From: Actinotalea sp.
Lineage (GTDB): Bacteria > Actinomycetota > Actinomycetes > Actinomycetales > Cellulomonadaceae
Assembly: GCA_014360395.1 (NCBI GenBank)
Contig: JACIXM010000113.1
Location: forward strand, 1 to 10,756
Reading direction: 5' to 3'
DNA length: 10,756 nt
This document shows positions 5,417-10,756 of the stretch, one piece after another. The stretch's first letter is position 1. Each line of letters starts with the position of its first letter. The notes beneath the pieces are model-generated. The model was not told where the DNA came from, made no database searches, and worked only from the letters and a program-made list of their open reading frames with translations. The position numbers were made by a program, and so were the translations under genes.

Positions 5417-6463
5417 TCAGGGGGTGATGACCGTCATGCCGGGGCCGCCGGCACCGGCACCCATCGCCGCCAGGGCGTCCGGGACCTCGTCGAGGGGGAT
5501 CGTCCGGGAGACCAGCCGGTCCGGACGCAGGACCCCCGCGGCGACCGCCTCCAGCATCGCCGGGTACTCGTGGGCGGCCATGCCGTGGCTGCCGTACAGC
5601 TCGAGCTCCCAGGCGATGACGCGATCCATCGGCAGGGGCGTGCGCTCGTCGCCGGCGAGCAGCAGCCCGACCTGGACGTGCCGGCCGCGCCGGCGCAGGC
5701 CCAGCACCGACGCCACGGCGGTGGCCGGCGAGCCGAGCGCGTCGACGCAGACGTGCGCGCCGCCGTCGGTCGCCTCGACCACGCGCGCGGCGACCGCCTC
5801 GGGCGTCAGGCCGGTGGCGTCCACGACCGCCTCGGCCCCGGCCGCACGCGCCGCCTCGAGCGCCGCGCGCGAGACGTCCACGGCCACGACCCGCGCCCCG
5901 CCCGCCGCGGCGATCATCACCGCGGACAGCCCGACGCCACCGCACCCGTGCACCGCGACCCGGTCGTTCGCCCGCACGCGGCCGTGCACCATGAGCGCGC
6001 GGTACGCCGTCGCGAACCGGCAGCCGAGCGACGCGGCGGTCACGGACGACATCGCGTCGGGCAGCCGCACCACGTTGACGTCCGCGTGGTGCAGCGCGAC
6101 GCGCTCGGCGAACGACCCCCAGTACGTGAACCCGGGCTGCTCCTGCCGCTCGCAGACCTGCTGCTCGCCGGCGCGGCACGCCGCACAGGTGCCGCAGGCG
6201 CTGACGAACGGCACCGTCACGCGGTCGCCGACCCGCCAGGCCCGGACCTCGGGCCCGACCTCGAGGACCGTGCCGGCCAGCTCGTGCCCCGGCACGTGCG
6301 GGAGCGTCACGCCGTCGTCGTGCCCCATCCAGGCGTGCCAGTCGCTGCGGCACAGCCCGGTCGCCTCGACGCGGACGACGACGCCGTCGGCCGGGCACGC
6401 GGGCACCGGCACCTCGGTGACGCGCGGTGCCGCGCCGAACGCCTCGACGACGACGGCGCGCAT
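5417..6463 (-). CDS. Zinc-dependent medium-chain alcohol dehydrogenase (Zn_ADH6-like)
   Basis: NAD(P)-dependent zinc alcohol dehydrogenase, 348 residues, cytosolic. Catalytic zinc ligands are C38 (GLCRSDWHAW), H60 with E61 (PHVPGHE) and C148 (LGCRFATAY). The structural zinc lobe has the full set C90, C93, C96, C104. The Rossmann motif GCGGVG is at 173-178 and V-A-V-D at about 193-196. The CRSDWHAWMGHD and HVPGHELAG motifs match the subgroup catalogued as Zn_ADH6. The physiological substrate is unknown. ATG at 6463 is chosen because the family starts at MRAVVVEAFG. An upstream in-frame ATG at 6520 would add 19 residues and lies only 11 bases from the preceding gene's stop. No strong Shine-Dalgarno is seen for either. 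It is the second gene of a pair with dehydrogenase 2 (68-base gap) and was probably duplicated from an old common ancestor, since the two sequences are quite different. Confidence 0.9.
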   Translation of the reverse strand: MRAVVVEAFGAAPRVTEVPVPACPADGVVVRVEATGLCRSDWHAWMGHDDGVTLPHVPGHELAGTVLEVGPEVRAWRVGDRVTVPFVSACGTCAACRAGEQQVCERQEQPGFTYWGSFAERVALHHADVNVVRLPDAMSSVTAASLGCRFATAYRALMVHGRVRANDRVAVHGCGGVGLSAVMIAAAGGARVVAVDVSRAALEAARAAGAEAVVDATGLTPEAVAARVVEATDGGAHVCVDALGSPATAVASVLGLRRRGRHVQVGLLLAGDERTPLPMDRVIAWELELYGSHGMAAHEYPAMLEAVAAGVLRPDRLVSRTIPLDEVPDALAAMGAGAGGPGMTVITP

Positions 6464-6531
6464 GGTCCCGGCGGGGCGCTCGGTCCCGGCGCGGGCGGCG
6501 GCGTCGTCGGCCGCGGACATCGCCGCCCGGC

Positions 6532-7569
6532 TCACGGGCGCAGGAGCGTCTTGACGGCCCGCCGCTCGTCCATCGCCGCGTAGCCCTCGGGCGCGGCGTC
6601 CAGCGGCAGCTCGAGGTCGAACACGGGCGAGGGGTCGATGGTGCCGGACAGGACGTCGTCGAGCAGCTCGGGCAGGTAGGCGCGGACCGGCGCGACGCCT
6701 CCGCGGACGCCGACGTTGCTGCTGAACATCTGGCGCAGGGGCAGCCCGGCCTCCATCCCGTTCGGCACGCCGACGTACCCGACGGTGCCGCCGGGCCGCG
6801 CGATCGCGACGGCCGTGTCCCACGCGGACTGCATGCCGACGCACTCCATGACGTGCGGCAGACCGAGGCCGTCGGTCAGCTCCTTCACGCGCGTCACGGC
6901 GTCCTCGCCGCGCTCGGCCACGACGTCGGTCGCGCCGAACCGCTTCCCGATCGCCACGCGGTCCTCGTGCCGGCCGAGCAGGACGATGCGCTCGGCACCG
7001 AGCCGGTGGGCCGCGAGGACGCCGCACAGCCCGACGGCGCCGTCGCCGATGACCGCGACGTGCGAGCCGGGGCCGACGCCGGCGGCGCGCGCGGCGTGGT
7101 GGCCGGTGCCCATGACGTCGGAGAGGGTGAGCAGTGCGGGCAGGCGCTCGTCGCCGGGCGCGACCGGTGCGGCCACGAGCGTGCCGTCGGCCCACGGGAC
7201 GCGGACCGCCTCGCCCTGGCCGCCGTCGGTGCCGTTGCCCCAGATGCCGCCGTGCACGCAGGAGGTGTGGACGCCCGCGCGGCAGTGCACGCAGGTGCCG
7301 TCGCTCCAGGTGAACGGCGCGATGACGACGTCACCGGGTCGGACGGTCGTGACCTCCGCGCCGACCTCCTCGACGACGCCGAGGAACTCGTGCCCGATCC
7401 GCGCCGGCCCGCCCTCGCGCGGGCCCGGGCGGCGGTAGCCCCACAGGTCGCTGCCGCAGATGCAGGAGAGGAGGACGCGGACGACCGCGTCGGTGGGCTC
7501 GGCGAGGACGGGGTCCGGCACCTCCTCGACGCGGACGTCGTGGCCGCCGTGGATGATCGTCGCCTTCAT
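6532..7569 (-). CDS. Zinc-dependent medium-chain dehydrogenase (FDH-like ADH3 subgroup)
   Basis: A 345-residue zinc alcohol dehydrogenase resembling the glutathione-independent formaldehyde-dehydrogenase-like group. Catalytic zinc ligands are C38 (CICGSDLWGY), H60 with E61 (IGHEFLG) and probably D151 (SDVMGTGHH). The structural zinc lobe reads D90-x2-C93-x2-C96-x7-C104, with aspartate replacing the first cysteine. As far as I recall this is usual in this subgroup and not damage. The nucleotide-binding motif GDGAVG is at 175-180. Motifs DGGQGEAVRVP and ECVG also fit. ATG at 7569 has AGGA 8 bases upstream (7581-7578). A further ATG at 7578 overlaps that site and is less likely. It is 112 bases downstream of the amidohydrolase and 68 bases upstream of dehydrogenase 1, probably an operon with the latter. 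The substrate is unknown. Confidence 0.9.
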   Translation of the reverse strand: MKATIIHGGHDVRVEEVPDPVLAEPTDAVVRVLLSCICGSDLWGYRRPGPREGGPARIGHEFLGVVEEVGAEVTTVRPGDVVIAPFTWSDGTCVHCRAGVHTSCVHGGIWGNGTDGGQGEAVRVPWADGTLVAAPVAPGDERLPALLTLSDVMGTGHHAARAAGVGPGSHVAVIGDGAVGLCGVLAAHRLGAERIVLLGRHEDRVAIGKRFGATDVVAERGEDAVTRVKELTDGLGLPHVMECVGMQSAWDTAVAIARPGGTVGYVGVPNGMEAGLPLRQMFSSNVGVRGGVAPVRAYLPELLDDVLSGTIDPSPVFDLELPLDAAPEGYAAMDERRAVKTLLRP

Positions 7570-7632
7570 GGGGGTCATCCTGCGGCCCCGGGGCGCCGGA
7601 CGCGAACCGCGCACCCGGATGACCCGCACGCT

Positions 7633-7658
7633 GGGGGCGGGGGGCGGGGGGCGGGGGG
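7633..7658 (+). other. Strong potential G-quadruplex: four runs of 5-6 G separated by single C
   Basis: GGGGG (7633-7637) and three GGGGGG runs (7639-7644, 7646-7651, 7653-7658) are separated by single cytosines. This is close to an ideal parallel quadruplex sequence. It lies in the 112-base gap, 24 bases after the amidohydrolase stop and about 64 bases before the dehydrogenase 2 start. Both genes are on the minus strand, so the G runs are in their template strand. Confidence 0.7.
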
Positions 7659-7681
7659 CGCGAGGTGCGGCGGGAGCGGGG

Positions 7682-9214
7682 TCAGAAGGTGCGGTGCGTC
7701 CAGCGGCCCGCGAGGAGGGTCGCCGCGACGGGCATCGCGCGCAGGGCGTCGCCGCGGGTGGTCCGGGGGTCCAGGTCCAGGGCCGTGAGGTCCGCGGGCT
7801 GCCCGACCGCCACCCGCGAGCGCACGCTCGCCGCGAGCGCGACGTCGACCGGCAGCGCCTCCTGCGGCTGCCACGGCTCGCGCCCGTCGCGCGCCCGGTC
7901 GACCGCGGCGGACACCGCGAGCCACGGGTCCAGGGGCGCGACGGGCGCGTCGGACCCGAGCGCGAGCCGCACGCCCGCCTCGTGCAGCCGCCGCAGGGGG
8001 AAGGTCCGCGCCGCCCGGCCGGGCCAGTACCGCTCGACGACGTCCCGGTCGTCCATCGCGTGCTCGGGCTGCACCGAGGCGACGACACCGAGCCGGGCGA
8101 ACCGGGCGACGTCGTCGTCGGTGAGCAGCTGGGCGTGCTCGACGGAGCCGCGCGCGCCGGTCGCCTCGAAGGCGTCCAGCGCGAGCCCGTTCGCGCGGTC
8201 CCCGATCGCGTGGATCGCGCAGTGGATCCCGTGCCGGGTCGCGTACGCCATGAGCGGCACGAGCTCGTCGGTGGGCACGTTGAGGGCGCCGTGCGCGTGC
8301 GGGCCCTCGAGGCCCTCGTAGGGGTCGTGGCAGTAGGCGGTGCGCGTGTTGAGCGAGCCGTCGCTGATCACCTTGAAGGGACCGAGCGTCACCAGCCCGT
8401 GCGTCCCGCCGACGACGTCGCTCGTGGCGAGCTCCCGCGCGACCGCGCGGTCGAGGTGCTCGCGCCACACGCCCGCGGCGACCCGCAGCTGCGTCATCCC
8501 GGCCGCGACCCGCCGCTCCCAGACCGACACGTTGTCCGCCATCTCCAGGTCCACGATCCCGACGACGCCCCGGGCCGCGGCGGCGTCGGCGGCCTCGCCG
8601 ACCCAGCGGTCGAGCGTGTCGGTCGGGACCTCCTGCAGCGCCGCGAGCAGCGGGAACCAGTCCTCCTCGCGCAGCACGCCGTCGTCGTGGCCGGTGACGC
8701 CGAACCGGCGCAGGGCCGCGGTGCTCAGCCACGCGCTGTGCAGGTCCCCGCACACGACCACGACGGGCACCGGCGGCAGGCCGGCCGCGGCGAGGGCGTC
8801 GTCGAGCACCGACGCCGTCGGGGGCTGGGGCCACAGGCCGTCGCGGAAGCCGACGGCCATGAGGAGGGAGTCGTCGTCCGCGCCGCGCTCGCGCAGGCGG
8901 GACACGACGAGGGCGGCCGCCTCGGGGGCCGAGGTCGCCGCGGAGACGTCGAACCGCTGGCGGGCCAGGGCCCACTGCCCCATGTGGACGTGGTGGTCCC
9001 ACAGGCCGGGCAGGACCCAGCGGCCGTCGAGGTCGACGACGACGTCCCACGGTCGCGGGTCCAGCCGCTCCCCCGGGGCGGAGACGGCGGTGATGAGGCC
9101 GTCCTCGAGCCGCAGGTCGACGGGCGCGTCGCCCGCTGCGCCCGAGAGGTCGGGCAGCGGGACGACGCGGGCGTGCCGCAGGAGGGTGCTGCCGGTGGGG
9201 AGCGTGCTCGTCAC
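7682..9214 (-). CDS. Amidohydrolase-family metal-dependent hydrolase (AepA/YtcJ type)
   Basis: A 510-residue member of amidohydrolase family 3, whose relatives (YtcJ, AepA, N-substituted formamide deformylase) hydrolyse amide or formamide bonds in a TIM barrel with bound metal. Metal-site motifs in order are H75-x-H77 (DHHVHMGQ), K281 (GPFKVISDGSLNTRTA), H335 (HAIGD), H360 (EHAQLL) and D422 (GSDAPVAPLDPW). PADLTALDLDP near the C-terminus closes the beta-sandwich domain. All expected ligands are present, so an active enzyme is likely. No signal peptide is seen, so cytosolic. The GTG start at 9214 is supported by TACGCT ending 6 bases upstream and by N-terminal LLRHARVVPL fitting the family. 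It precedes two dehydrogenases on the same strand. A linked catabolic route (hydrolysis, then oxidation) is possible, but the substrate is not indicated. Confidence 0.9.
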   Translation of the reverse strand: MTSTLPTGSTLLRHARVVPLPDLSGAAGDAPVDLRLEDGLITAVSAPGERLDPRPWDVVVDLDGRWVLPGLWDHHVHMGQWALARQRFDVSAATSAPEAAALVVSRLRERGADDDSLLMAVGFRDGLWPQPPTASVLDDALAAAGLPPVPVVVVCGDLHSAWLSTAALRRFGVTGHDDGVLREEDWFPLLAALQEVPTDTLDRWVGEAADAAAARGVVGIVDLEMADNVSVWERRVAAGMTQLRVAAGVWREHLDRAVARELATSDVVGGTHGLVTLGPFKVISDGSLNTRTAYCHDPYEGLEGPHAHGALNVPTDELVPLMAYATRHGIHCAIHAIGDRANGLALDAFEATGARGSVEHAQLLTDDDVARFARLGVVASVQPEHAMDDRDVVERYWPGRAARTFPLRRLHEAGVRLALGSDAPVAPLDPWLAVSAAVDRARDGREPWQPQEALPVDVALAASVRSRVAVGQPADLTALDLDPRTTRGDALRAMPVAATLLAGRWTHRTF

Positions 9215-9220
9215 GCGCGC

Positions 9221-9226
9221 AGCGTA
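9221..9226 (-). promoter_or_regulatory. Putative -10 element (TACGCT) of a leaderless amidohydrolase promoter
   Basis: Minus strand: ACG-TACGCT-GCGCGC-GTG. The hexamer and its flanks are identical to those upstream of nth, with the same 6-base gap to the GTG at 9214. No Shine-Dalgarno sequence is apparent. Confidence 0.45.
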
Positions 9227-9248
9227 CGTCCGGCGGGCTCAGCCGGCA

Positions 9249-9269
9249 GGCGCCGCCAGGGACGGCGCC
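9249..9269. terminator. Candidate hairpin terminator downstream of purC
   Basis: GGCGCCG (9249-9255) and CGGCGCC (9263-9269) form a perfect 7 bp stem with a 7-base loop, 100 bases after the purC stop and upstream of the amidohydrolase promoter. No T tract is present. It might separate purC transcription from the downstream metabolic cluster. Confidence 0.35.
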
Positions 9270-9281
9270 GGGGAGGGTTCG

Positions 9282-9309
9282 TGGCGGATGGCGGATGGCG
9301 GATGGCGGA
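9282..9309. repeat. Four perfect tandem copies of the heptamer TGGCGGA
   Basis: TGGCGGA is repeated four times without error at 9282-9288, 9289-9295, 9296-9302 and 9303-9309. It lies in the intergenic region between purC and the amidohydrolase. The unit length of seven is not a multiple of three and the repeat is non-coding. It is a simple-sequence tract prone to copy-number change by slippage. Confidence 0.9.
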
Positions 9310-9343
9310 GCGGACCCGCCCCGCCTGTCGGCAGGGACCGGTC

Positions 9344-9362
9344 GGGCCGGGGGCCGGGTGGG
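9344..9362 (+). other. Potential G-quadruplex directly after the purC stop
   Basis: GGG (9344-9346), GGGGG (9349-9353), GGG (9356-9358) and GGG (9360-9362) have loops CC, CC and T. The motif lies 6 bases beyond the purC stop (9371-9369) and is in the template strand for purC. Confidence 0.5.
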
Positions 9363-9368
9363 TCGACG

Positions 9369-10310
9369 TCAGAGCGTGAGGTCGCGGCCCGTCAGCCGGC
9401 GGTAGGCGTCGAGGTAGCGCTCCTGGGTGCGGGCGACGACGTCGTCGGGCAGCGGGGGCGGCGGCACGTCGGACGCGCGGTCCCAGCCGGAGGCCGGCGA
9501 GGTGAGCCAGTCACGGACGTACTGCTTGTCGAAGGACGGCTGGGGGCGGCCCGGCTGCCACTGGTCCGCGGGCCAGAACCGCGAGGAGTCCGGGGTGAGG
9601 ACCTCGTCGCCGAGGACGACCGTGCCGACCGGGTCGTCGGCGGCGGCCCCGGGGCTGCGGCCGAACTCGAGCTTGGTGTCCGCGAGGATCACCCCGCGCT
9701 CGCGCGCCAGCTCCTCCGCGCGGCGGTACACGGCCAGGGTGAGGTCGCGCAGCAGGGCGGCGTCGTCGGCCCCGATCCGCGCGGCGACCGCCTCGAAGGT
9801 GACGTTCTCGTCGTGCTCGCCGACGGCGGCCTTGGTCGCCGGCGTGAAGATCGCCTCCGGGAGCCGGGACCCGTCCTCGAGCCCGGCCGGCAGCGGCACG
9901 CCGCAGACGGCGCCGCCCGCCCGGTACTCCACCAGGCCGGAGCCCGTGAGGTACCCGCGGGCGACGCACTCGACGGGGAACATGTCGAGGCGTCGGCACA
10001 CCATGGCGCGGCCGACGACGCCCTCCGGGACGCCCGACGGCCCTGCCGCCGCGGTCACCACGTGGTTCGGGACGAGGTCGGCGAGCTGGTCGAACCACCA
10101 CAGGCTCAGCTGCGTCAGGACGACGCCCTTGCCGGGGATCGGGGTGTCGAGCACGTGGTCGTAGGCGCTGATGCGGTCGCTCGCGACGACGAGGACGACG
10201 TCGTTGTGCTCGGTCGCGGCCGGTGAGCCCGGATCCGGGACGTAGAGGTCACGGACCTTGCCGGAGTACGTGTGGGTCCAGCCGGGCAGCTGCGGGGCCG
10301 TGGTCGCCAT
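9369..10310 (-). CDS. purC: Phosphoribosylaminoimidazole-succinocarboxamide synthase (SAICAR synthetase)
   Basis: Purine biosynthesis enzyme that joins CAIR and aspartate, with ATP, to give SAICAR. The 313-residue product has YSGKVRDLYVP (15-25), VVASDRISAYDHVL (41-54) and TPIPGKGVVLTQLSLWWF. These are followed by CVARGYLTGSG, the ATP/metal motif LADTKLEFG, and GDEVLTPDSSRFWP and SFDKQYVRDWL near the C-terminus. It has the longer actinobacterial/yeast-like layout rather than the ~237-residue E. coli form. ATG at 10310 is supported by AAGGA (10323-10319) 8 bases upstream. The open frame continues upstream, including an ATG at 10319, but this overlaps that site and lacks family homology. No other purine gene is visible nearby. 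It is divergent from the secreted-protein gene. Confidence 0.96.
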   Translation of the reverse strand: MATTAPQLPGWTHTYSGKVRDLYVPDPGSPAATEHNDVVLVVASDRISAYDHVLDTPIPGKGVVLTQLSLWWFDQLADLVPNHVVTAAAGPSGVPEGVVGRAMVCRRLDMFPVECVARGYLTGSGLVEYRAGGAVCGVPLPAGLEDGSRLPEAIFTPATKAAVGEHDENVTFEAVAARIGADDAALLRDLTLAVYRRAEELARERGVILADTKLEFGRSPGAAADDPVGTVVLGDEVLTPDSSRFWPADQWQPGRPQPSFDKQYVRDWLTSPASGWDRASDVPPPPLPDDVVARTQERYLDAYRRLTGRDLTL

Positions 10311-10366
10311 GGGCGACATCCTTGCGGATCGGGCGGCTCGCGTGGGCCTCGTGGACCGCTCGCGGC

Positions 10367-10402
10367 CTGCTCCCACGACGGGAGCAGCGCGCTCCCCGGA
10401 GC
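10367..10402. promoter_or_regulatory. Alternating inverted repeats GCTCCC/GGGAGC in the purC divergent region
   Basis: CTGCTCCC (10367-10374) and GGGAGCAG (10380-10387) form a perfect 8 bp stem with loop ACGAC. GGGAGC (10380-10385) can instead pair with a second GCTCCC (10391-10396), and that arm with GGAGC (10398-10402). The first three arms start exactly 11 bases apart. The array lies in the purC 5' region (about 57 bases before its ATG), so it may be an operator or a leader RNA with competing hairpins. Confidence 0.5.
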
Positions 10403-10434
10403 ACACCCGCCCCGGCGGGACGCCGCCGACGGCG

Positions 10435-10463
10435 TTGACCACGACCGACGACGTGCCGACGCT
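10435..10463 (+). promoter_or_regulatory. Weak candidate promoter for the secreted-protein gene (TTGACC-N17-GACGCT)
   Basis: TTGACC (10435-10440) is a good -35 match. GACGCT (10458-10463), after 17 bases, deviates from TANNNT only in its first base. It would leave a leader of about 30 bases containing the AGGA ribosome site. The intergenic region 10311-10501 contains no TA dinucleotide at all, so no standard -10 exists on either strand. Confidence 0.3.
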
Positions 10464-10501
10464 CGGTCCGCCCACGAACTCCGATCTTGACAGGACGCCC
10501 G

Positions 10502-10756
10502 ATGACCCGCCTCCGCCTGACCGCAGCCACGGTCGGTTCCCTGCTCCTCGCCCCCGCTGCCGCGGCGGTGCCCGCCGCCGGCCCCGACGAGCTCGTCACG
10601 ATCACAGCGAGCATCAGCTTCAACAGCGTGGCCGTCGCCCCCCTCGTCTACCGGGCCGAGGACGTCGTCGTCGGCCCCGGCCCGGAGCTGACGGCGGACG
10701 ACCTGGTGAGCGGCGAGCCCGCGCTGCGGTGCGGGGACGTCGTCGTCGACATCGAC
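10502..10756 (+). CDS. Secreted hypothetical protein, N-terminal part (3' end outside window)
   Basis: The frame is open for 85 codons from ATG 10502 to the window edge. AGGA at 10492-10495 is 6 bases upstream. The N-terminus MTRLRLTAATVGSLLLAPAA has the charged n-region and hydrophobic core of a Sec signal peptide, with likely cleavage around residues 22-27 (AAAVPAAG). No lipobox cysteine is visible. The mature part is acidic and Val/Asp-rich (VYRAEDVVVGPGPELTADD, then CGDVVVDID). I do not recognise a family. Third codon positions are G/C-rich like those of the neighbours, and it is divergent from purC. Confidence 0.75.
   Translation, partial: MTRLRLTAATVGSLLLAPAAAAVPAAGPDELVTITASISFNSVAVAPLVYRAEDVVVGPGPELTADDLVSGEPALRCGDVVVDID

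Noticed and set aside
6464..6520. Longer start for dehydrogenase 1 at ATG 6520
   Set aside because: The additional residues (Ala/Asp-rich) are outside the conserved family start at MRAVVVEAFG. It cannot be excluded because neither start has a strong ribosome site.
4728..6583. Long plus-strand frames opposite wblA and dehydrogenase 1
   Set aside because: Antisense shadows of genes with complete catalytic motifs. The translations are low-complexity and show no family motif.
6532..7569. Loss of structural zinc in dehydrogenase 2 (Asp in place of the first Cys)
   Set aside because: I recall Asp at this place as normal for this FDH-like subgroup, so I do not treat it as damage or novelty.
7460..10226. 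Long plus-strand frames opposite the amidohydrolase and purC
   Set aside because: Same reason: the minus-strand genes contain all expected active-site residues, and the plus-strand products look like GC-rich artefacts.
10487..10492. Perfect TTGACA hexamer just before the secreted gene
   Set aside because: As a -35 it would place the -10 and transcription start inside the coding sequence. Its end overlaps the Shine-Dalgarno, so it is probably chance.
1..10756. Mobile element, phage, CRISPR or defence island
   Set aside because: No transposase, integrase, terminal repeats, spaced repeats or nuclease/toxin genes are seen. Base composition looks uniform by eye.

Overview
The window reads as chromosomal DNA of a very GC-rich actinobacterium. 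Third codon positions are almost always G or C, starts are often GTG, a WhiB-family iron-sulphur regulator and an actinobacterial Crp are present, and the block nth - small regulator - crp - ridA - DUF4177 - whiB4/wblA resembles the one around Rv3674c-Rv3681c of Mycobacterium tuberculosis. I would guess Micrococcales (Cellulomonas or a relative), but no marker here fixes the genus. I see no IS element, phage gene, tRNA, rRNA or CRISPR array, and no gene-free stretch longer than about 240 bases.

Layout. Bases 1-1752 (+): the C-terminal two thirds of the Na+/H+ antiporter NhaA, then an alpha/beta hydrolase whose nucleophile position is glycine. Bases 1830-2555 (-): endonuclease III (nth), convergent with the hydrolase. 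Bases 2793-3975 (+): a 139-residue RsiG-like protein (candidate c-di-GMP-dependent anti-sigma factor) and a Crp/GlxR-type regulator. Bases 4053-5261 (-): ridA, a 54-residue DUF4177 gene one base upstream of it, and a WhiB4/WblA-type regulator with an unusual C-terminal tail. Bases 5417-9214 (-): two zinc-dependent medium-chain dehydrogenases and an AepA/YtcJ-type amidohydrolase. This metabolic cluster follows wblA where conserved synteny usually gives way to other genes. Bases 9369-10310 (-): purC. Bases 10502 to the end (+): the start of a secreted protein, cut by the window edge.

Expression signals fall into two classes. Five genes (the hydrolase, nth, the DUF4177 gene, wblA and the amidohydrolase) have a TANNNT hexamer ending exactly 6 bases before the start codon, the architecture of leaderless actinobacterial mRNAs. 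The RsiG-like gene, crp, the second dehydrogenase, purC and the secreted gene instead have Shine-Dalgarno sequences. Upstream of the RsiG-like gene lies a perfect 10-base inverted repeat overlapping a sequence that resembles promoters of the FliA/WhiG sigma family, the family RsiG inhibits in Streptomyces. This possible feedback loop is the most interesting hypothesis in the window. Three minus-strand genes (purC, the amidohydrolase and dehydrogenase 1) are each followed within about 25 bases by a potential G-quadruplex on the template strand. The purC/secreted-gene divergent region has alternating GCTCCC/GGGAGC arms spaced exactly 11 bases apart.

Apart from these, most genes are ordinary housekeeping or regulatory genes. 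No clearly new multi-gene system is evident.
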